From contig JAEWJQ010000237.1 in the NCBI GenBank assembly GCA_023386515.1, positions 1-10,623 of the forward strand: a stretch of 10,623 nucleotides of DNA, written 5' to 3'. The notes under the pieces were generated by a model. The model saw nothing but the letters and a program-made list of their open reading frames with translations. It did not search any database and had not been told where the DNA came from. The position numbers and the translations under genes were made by a program. Positions 6,976-10,623 of the stretch are shown piece by piece (within the stretch, counting starts at the first letter, position 1; the number at the start of each line of letters is the position of its first letter). This stretch comes from Pseudomonadota bacterium (GTDB lineage: Bacteria; Pseudomonadota; Alphaproteobacteria; Sphingomonadales; Sphingomonadaceae).

Positions 6976-7019
6976 GCGGGATCGGTCATGACGAGGTCGG
7001 CGAGTCCTAGTCCCCATCG

Positions 7020-7048
7020 TTGAACACGGGATGAACTTGGCCTAGCGC
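7020..7048 (+). promoter_or_regulatory. Possible promoter for a leaderless dehydrogenase mRNA
   Basis: A TTGAAC box (7020-7025) is followed after 17 bases by TAGCGC (7043-7048), a poor -10. Transcription from it would begin at about 7055-7056, on the ATG at 7056. The start codon lacks a Shine-Dalgarno sequence, which fits a leaderless message. The -10 match is weak, so this is tentative. Confidence 0.3.
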
Positions 7049-7055
7049 CACCGGC

Positions 7056-8489
7056 ATGACTCCCGCGCAGACCGCGATGCTCGACGCGCTCGCCCCCCGG
7101 CTGGGCCGTCAGGCGATCGTCACCGACCGCGACCTGATCGCGCCCTGGGAAATCGACTGGCGCCGCCGTTTCCACGGCCATGCCCCCGCAATCGTCGCCC
7201 CCGCCGACACGGCGGAGGTCGCCGCGGTCGTCGCCACCGCCGCGGCGCATCGCGTGCCGCTGGTGCCGCAGGGCGGCAACAGCTCGATTGTCGGCGGGGC
7301 GACGCCGCCGGCGGACGGATCGGCGCTGATCCTGTCGCTGCGCCGACTGAACACGATCCGCGCCGTCGATGCCGAGGCGGGATTGGCGGTGGCGGAAGCG
7401 GGGGTGATCCTCGCCGACCTGCACGATGCCGCACTGGCGGTCGGCCGCCGCTTTCCGCTGACTTTAGGCGCAAAGGGCAATGCGACCGTCGGCGGCCTCG
7501 TCTCGACCAATGCCGGCGGCACGCAGGTGCTGCGCTTCGGTTCTATGCGCGGGCTGGTCGCGGGGGTGGAGGCGGTGCTCGCCGACGGATCGATCCACGA
7601 CGGGCTCGCCGCGCTGAAGAAGGACAATCGCGGCTACGACCTGACCCAATTGCTGATCGGCGGCGAGGGGACGCTGGGCATCGTCACCGCCGCCGCGCTG
7701 CGGCTGGTGCCGTTGCCCGCAGGCCGTGCGACCGCCTGGGCGGCGACCCACGACCCGGAAGCGGCGCTGAGGCTGTTGCGCCGCTTCCAGCATGCCAGCG
7801 ACGCGTTGGAGAGCTTCGAGATCCTGCCGCGCGAATCGCTCGCCGCGGTGCTCGCGCATCTGCCGGCCGCGCGCGCGCCGCTCGCCGGCGACCATCCCTG
7901 GCATCTGCTGATCGAGCTGACCGGCGCCGACGCGCCCACCGTGCTGGAGCGCGAGCTGGCGGCGGCGATGGATGACGGGCTGATCGCCGATGCGACGATC
8001 GCGGCCAGCGAGGCGCAGGCGCAAGCGTTCTGGCGGATGCGCGAATCGATCTCCGATGCCGAGCGCGCGCTCGGCCCCGCGTCGCAGCACGACATCTCCG
8101 TGCCGGTCGCGACGATGCCGCGCTTCATGATCGAGGCGGCGGCGGCGTGCGAGGCGCGCTTCCCCGGCACCCATGCTAGCGGCTTCGGCCATCTGGGCGA
8201 CGGCAACATCCACTTCCACGTCCGCGCCGCGCCCGGCACCGATCCGGCGCGCTGGTATGCCGAGGACGTGCCGGTGGTGACGCGCTTCGTCGACGATCTG
8301 GTCGTCGCGGCGGGCGGGTCGATCGCGGCGGAACACGGCATCGGCCAGATGAAGGTCACCGAGCTCGCCCGCCTGTCGTCGCCGGCGCGGCTGACCGCGC
8401 TGCGCGCGGTCAAGGCGGCGATGGACCCGCTCGGCATTCTCAACCCCGGCAAGCTCGTCCCGCTTGCGCCCCCCGCCGCCGCGCAATAG
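7056..8489 (+). CDS. FAD-linked D-2-hydroxyacid dehydrogenase (D-lactate/D-2-hydroxyglutarate type)
   Basis: A 477-aa flavoprotein of the GlcD / D-2-hydroxyglutarate dehydrogenase family, oxidising a D-2-hydroxyacid to the 2-oxoacid and passing electrons to an acceptor. The N-terminal PCMH-type FAD domain (about 35-220) holds PQGGNSSIVGG at 71-81, TLGAKGNATVGGLVSTNAGG at 136-155 and IGGEGTLGIVT at 201-211. The C-terminal domain carries GHLGDGNIHFHV at 378-389 and EHGIGQMK at 426-433. His379, His386 and Glu426 have the spacing of the metal ligands of human D-2-hydroxyglutarate dehydrogenase (His434, His441, Glu475). No Fe-S ligand region is present, so this is the single-subunit type. Whether the substrate is D-lactate or D-2-hydroxyglutarate cannot be decided from sequence alone. 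The gene appears monocistronic, 64 bp before the SapC-family gene. Confidence 0.92.
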   Translation: MTPAQTAMLDALAPRLGRQAIVTDRDLIAPWEIDWRRRFHGHAPAIVAPADTAEVAAVVATAAAHRVPLVPQGGNSSIVGGATPPADGSALILSLRRLNTIRAVDAEAGLAVAEAGVILADLHDAALAVGRRFPLTLGAKGNATVGGLVSTNAGGTQVLRFGSMRGLVAGVEAVLADGSIHDGLAALKKDNRGYDLTQLLIGGEGTLGIVTAAALRLVPLPAGRATAWAATHDPEAALRLLRRFQHASDALESFEILPRESLAAVLAHLPAARAPLAGDHPWHLLIELTGADAPTVLERELAAAMDDGLIADATIAASEAQAQAFWRMRESISDAERALGPASQHDISVPVATMPRFMIEAAAACEARFPGTHASGFGHLGDGNIHFHVRAAPGTDPARWYAEDVPVVTRFVDDLVVAAGGSIAAEHGIGQMKVTELARLSSPARLTALRAVKAAMDPLGILNPGKLVPLAPPAAAQ

Positions 8490-8540
8490 AGCAGCCGCCG
8501 GTTTGACCGGCGCGCGGGCCGCGCCGAAACTCACGGATAC

Positions 8541-8546
8541 GGAGAG
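8541..8546 (+). promoter_or_regulatory. Ribosome binding site of the SapC-family gene
   Basis: GGAGAG is followed by a 7-base spacer to the ATG at 8554. It fixes that start against a TTG at 8464 inside the preceding gene. Between the genes, CGCCGG/CCGGCG (8496-8501 with 8507-8512) can form a 6-bp hairpin around TTTGA, but no T-run follows it. Confidence 0.7.
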
Positions 8547-8553
8547 AGTTCCC

Positions 8554-9315
8554 ATGGCCAGTGCGCCGCTTCCCCTGTTCTACAACGGCCTCGAGCCGCT
8601 TTCGAGCGAGATGCATGCGACCTGGCGCGTCAAGCCGGCGGACAGCGCGCCGTTCCTGATCGGCCAGCATGCGATCCCGATCACCACCGACGAATTCCCG
8701 CTGGTGCAGCGCTTCATGCCGATCGTCTTCTCGAGCGGCGACGATGCCATCCCCCTCGCGCTGATGGGCCTGAACGAGGGCGTCAACGTCTTCGTCGGCG
8801 ACGACGGCAAGCTGACCGAGAGCAATTTCTACGTTCCGGCCTATGTCCGCCGCTATCCCTACATGCTCGCCCGGCTGCGTCCGGACAGCGAGGAGCTGTC
8901 GCTGTGTTTCGACCCGACGTCAGAGACGATCGGCGACTTCGCAGAGGGCGAGGCGCTGTTCGAAGGTGGTCAGCCGACCGAATTCACCAAGAACATCCTC
9001 GGCTTCGCCGAACAGTTCGAACAGGCCGGCGCCCGTACCCAGGCGTTCATGAACGAGCTGCGCGAGCAGGAGCTGCTGATGGAGGGCGAGGTCACCATCC
9101 AGGTCGACCAGAACCAGCAGCCGTTCGTCTATCGCGGATTCCAGATGATCAACGAGGAAAAGCTCAGCAACCTGCGCGGCGACCAGCTGCGCAAGATGAG
9201 CCAGTCGGGCATGCTGCCGCTGCTCTACGCCCACCTGTTCTCGCTGTCGCTGATGCGTGAGGTGTTCGCGCGCCAGATGGACCAGGGCAAGGCACCCCAG
9301 CCGCAGCTGGGATAA
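8554..9315 (+). CDS. SapC family protein
   Basis: A 253-aa protein that reads as a member of the SapC family (named for a Campylobacter fetus protein associated with the S-layer); the usual length is about 250 residues. The start, PLPLFYNGLEPLSSEMHATW, and the middle (YVPAYVRRYPYML, near 92-104, and SLCFDP) are typical of alphaproteobacterial members. The last third contains YRGFQMINEEKLSNL and a final LYAHLFSLSLMREV helix. There is no signal peptide or transmembrane helix, so a cytoplasmic location is likely. The molecular function is not established. Alphaproteobacterial homologues often sit beside tryptophan halogenases and TonB receptors, none of which are present here, so this looks like an orphan copy. 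Codon use matches the surrounding chromosome. Confidence 0.88.
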   Translation: MASAPLPLFYNGLEPLSSEMHATWRVKPADSAPFLIGQHAIPITTDEFPLVQRFMPIVFSSGDDAIPLALMGLNEGVNVFVGDDGKLTESNFYVPAYVRRYPYMLARLRPDSEELSLCFDPTSETIGDFAEGEALFEGGQPTEFTKNILGFAEQFEQAGARTQAFMNELREQELLMEGEVTIQVDQNQQPFVYRGFQMINEEKLSNLRGDQLRKMSQSGMLPLLYAHLFSLSLMREVFARQMDQGKAPQPQLG

Positions 9316-9465
9316 GCTCCTGGAGTTCGCTGGATAGTCGTCGCCCCGGCCGCTGAGTCGGGGTGACGGCAGGGGCTCCAAGGACCCGCACGGCAACCGG
9401 CCGGTCTTGACCGCGAGCCTGGAGGGCGCAACGGTACGGTTCCTAACCCAGAGAAAGAACCGACG

Positions 9466-10014
9466 ATGAGCCGACTGCCGCGCGACGAGCGCTATTCCCG
9501 CGTCGCCATCTGGTTCCACTGGACGATCGCGGTGCTGATCGTCGCCAATCTGATCATCGGCATCGGTCACGACGGCATTCCCGCGCTGCGCCGGCTGATG
9601 GGCGCGCATATGGCGATCGGCATCACCGTGCTGGCGCTGACCGCCCTGCGCCTCGTCTGGCGGCTGGGCCATCGCCCGCCTGCCTATCCGGCGGCGATGC
9701 CGTCCTGGGAAAAGGGCGTCGCCCATGCCAGCCACTGGACGCTGTACCTGCTGATGGTCGCGATGCCGGTGACCGGATGGATGATGGTCTCCGGACCGGA
9801 GGCCCGCCGGCCGCTGAGCTGGTTCGGCCTGTTTAACGTGCCGCTCCTGCCGGTGTCCGGCGCCACCTCCGGCCTGGGGCACGAGGCGCACGGCGTGCTC
9901 GGCTGGGTGATGGTCGCGCTGCTCGTGCTGCACGTCGCGGCGGCGCTGCGCCACCATTACATCCGTCGCGATTCGATCCTGATCCGGATGGCGCCGGCAT
10001 TCGATCGGCGCTGA
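9466..10014 (+). CDS. Cytochrome b561 family membrane protein
   Basis: A 182-aa integral membrane b-type cytochrome of the bacterial b561 (CybB-like) family, with four predicted helices at about 14-34, 46-66, 88-108 and 142-162, and the family's usual length of about 180 aa. It likely shuttles electrons between quinol and an acceptor in the inner membrane. Haem-ligand candidates are His18 (IWFHW), His48 (GAHM), His90 (SHWTLY), His142 (AHGVLGW) and His156 (VLHVAA). MPVTGWMMVS at 100-109 is a recognisable family segment. The start ATG follows an AGAAAG tract that could serve as a weak ribosome binding site. The 150 bp between it and the SapC-family gene contain only a weak imperfect hairpin around an ACCGGCCGGT palindrome. 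Downstream lies the candidate small RNA. Confidence 0.92.
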   Translation: MSRLPRDERYSRVAIWFHWTIAVLIVANLIIGIGHDGIPALRRLMGAHMAIGITVLALTALRLVWRLGHRPPAYPAAMPSWEKGVAHASHWTLYLLMVAMPVTGWMMVSGPEARRPLSWFGLFNVPLLPVSGATSGLGHEAHGVLGWVMVALLVLHVAAALRHHYIRRDSILIRMAPAFDRR

Positions 10015-10047
10015 TCGTTAAAAAATCGCATCTTTCGGCCGCAGGGG

Positions 10048-10075
10048 TTGAACCAATCGCGCCGTGACTTATTTG
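10048..10075 (+). promoter_or_regulatory. Candidate promoter of the small RNA
   Basis: A -35-like TTGAAC (10048-10053) is followed after 16 bases by TATTTG (10070-10075), a moderate -10. Transcription would begin near 10082, exactly at the base of the first predicted stem of the RNA. The -35 is good; the -10 is only fair. Confidence 0.4.
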
Positions 10076-10081
10076 TAACAG

Positions 10082-10188
10082 CGTACGGTTCTCGTGTCCC
10101 CCCTTTCGCGAGGCCGTATGACACACCTTCGGGTGTGTCTCCTCCCTGAACCTTGGCCACCTCGTGCCCAGCACGAGGTGGTTTTTTT
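10082..10188 (+). ncRNA. Candidate trans-acting small RNA with anti-Shine-Dalgarno motif
   Basis: About 107 nt folding into three hairpins by eye. Hairpin 1 pairs 10082-10088 with 10114-10120 (7 bp, one G-U), then CTCG 10091-10094 with CGAG 10109-10112, leaving a loop with a run of six C. Hairpin 2 is GACACACC-TTCG-GGTGTGTC (10120-10139), a UUCG tetraloop closed by C-G. Next comes CTCCTCCC (10139-10146), mostly single-stranded and complementary to the Shine-Dalgarno consensus, and then the intrinsic terminator. C-rich loops and CCUCCUCCC-type motifs occur in alphaproteobacterial regulatory RNAs such as the CcsR and alpha-r14 groups, which is an architectural resemblance and not shown homology. 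It could instead be a 3' UTR product of the cytochrome b561 mRNA, whose stop lies 67 bp upstream. Confidence 0.6.
10157..10188 (+). terminator. Strong rho-independent terminator
   Basis: A perfect 10-bp stem (CCACCTCGTG at 10157-10166 with CACGAGGTGG at 10172-10181), a CCCAG loop and seven T (10182-10188). It ends plus-strand transcription. There is no A-tract on the left, so it should not act well on the minus strand. The last two T overlap the stop codon of the convergent amidohydrolase gene. Confidence 0.9.
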
Positions 10189-10623
10189 ATTCCGCCGCCA
10201 GCGGCAGCGTGCCGCCCGACGCCTCGTCCTCGACCGCGGCGATCATCCGGCGGAGCAACGCCACCGTCTGCGCGAAACCCGGCCCCAGCCCGTCGAGCGC
10301 GGCGTCGAGATAGAGCGCACGATCGAATTCGATCTGGATCGCATGCACGCCGCGCGCGGGATCGGCGTGCCGCGCCAGGATGTGCCCGCCGGCATAGGGG
10401 GTGTTGAGCGCGACGCCGGTGCCGGCCCGCATCGCTTCCGCCTCGACCCGCGCGACGAAGCGCGGCGCCGCCGACTTGCCGAACCGGTCGCCGATGACGA
10501 TCCGCGTCGCGTTGCCCAACGACGGCATCGAATGGATGTCGAGCAGCACCGCGACCCCGAAATGCGATCGCGCCGCCGCCAGCCGCCCGGCCAGCATCGC
10601 ATGGTAGGGGCGATGGTCGGCGG
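10187..10623 (-). CDS. N-formylglutamate amidohydrolase family protein (N-terminus outside window)
   Basis: The C-terminal ~145 residues of an FGase-family amidohydrolase. In histidine degradation (the hutG-type step) it would hydrolyse N-formyl-L-glutamate to formate and glutamate, but many family members have uncertain substrates. Diagnostic segments are ADHRPYHAMLAGRL at the window edge, VLLDIHSMPS (a metal/active-site DxHS block), IVIGDRFGKSA, NTPYAGGHILARHADPARG and VHAIQIEFDRALYLD. The frame is open through base 10623, so the methionine at 10597 is internal and the start lies beyond the window. The TAA stop (10187-10189) sits against the terminator of the opposing transcript. No other hut gene is visible, so a role in histidine catabolism is not supported by the neighbours here. 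Confidence 0.9.
   Translation of the reverse strand, partial: ADHRPYHAMLAGRLAAARSHFGVAVLLDIHSMPSLGNATRIVIGDRFGKSAAPRFVARVEAEAMRAGTGVALNTPYAGGHILARHADPARGVHAIQIEFDRALYLDAALDGLGPGFAQTVALLRRMIAAVEDEASGGTLPLAAE

Noticed and set aside
7464..8555. 363-codon minus-strand open frame opposite the FAD-linked dehydrogenase
   Set aside because: An antisense shadow of a gene with all family motifs intact; Arg/Gly/Ala-rich translation and no ribosome binding site.
9370..9415. Imperfect hairpin around ACCGGCCGGT after the SapC-family gene as a terminator
   Set aside because: The stem is interrupted and not followed by a T-run; rho-independent termination is not supported.
8920..9957. 345-codon minus-strand open frame spanning the SapC-family and cytochrome b561 genes
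   Set aside because: It overlaps two well-supported plus-strand genes and their intergenic gap; its translation is low complexity with no family resemblance.

Overview
The window is GC-rich chromosomal DNA from an alphaproteobacterium, most likely a sphingomonad (Sphingomonas or a close relative). This is inferred from the high-GC codon use, the gene families (a SapC-family protein, a DUF1289 protein, a RhlE-type helicase, an FGase-family amidohydrolase) and a small secreted four-cysteine protein of a type I associate with sphingomonads. No database search was possible. I see no phage, transposase, CRISPR array, tRNA or rRNA gene.

Layout. Bases 1-1506 carry two plus-strand genes: a dienelactone-hydrolase-family enzyme, probably cut at its 5' end by the window edge, and a glutathione S-transferase with a perfect inverted repeat just upstream. 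Converging on them is a minus-strand group (3995 to 1514): a RhlE-type DEAD-box RNA helicase, a small DUF1289 cysteine protein 13 bp downstream of it, and an outer-membrane beta-barrel-like protein 54 bp further on. The three could form one transcript.

Bases 3996-4837 look non-coding or decayed, with lower GC. They are followed by a membrane-anchored alpha/beta hydrolase (4838-5818) and a VOC/glyoxalase-fold protein (5998-6378). The stretch from about 4080 to 6480 is visibly less GC-rich in places than its flanks and looks like an insertion or a patch of accessory genes.

From 6526 typical host-like composition returns. A secreted four-cysteine protein of unknown function lies on the minus strand, divergent from an FAD-linked D-2-hydroxyacid dehydrogenase of the D-lactate/D-2-hydroxyglutarate type, which may be translated from a leaderless mRNA. 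Then come a SapC-family protein and a cytochrome b561, both on the plus strand.

The most interesting non-coding signal is at 10048-10188, between cytochrome b561 and a convergent, truncated N-formylglutamate amidohydrolase. It has a promoter-like sequence, a hairpin with a C-rich loop, a UUCG tetraloop hairpin, a single-stranded CUCCUCCC (anti-Shine-Dalgarno) stretch and a strong intrinsic terminator. This looks like a trans-acting small RNA of about 107 nt. Most of the rest is ordinary metabolic and housekeeping content, and I did not find a convincing new multi-gene system.
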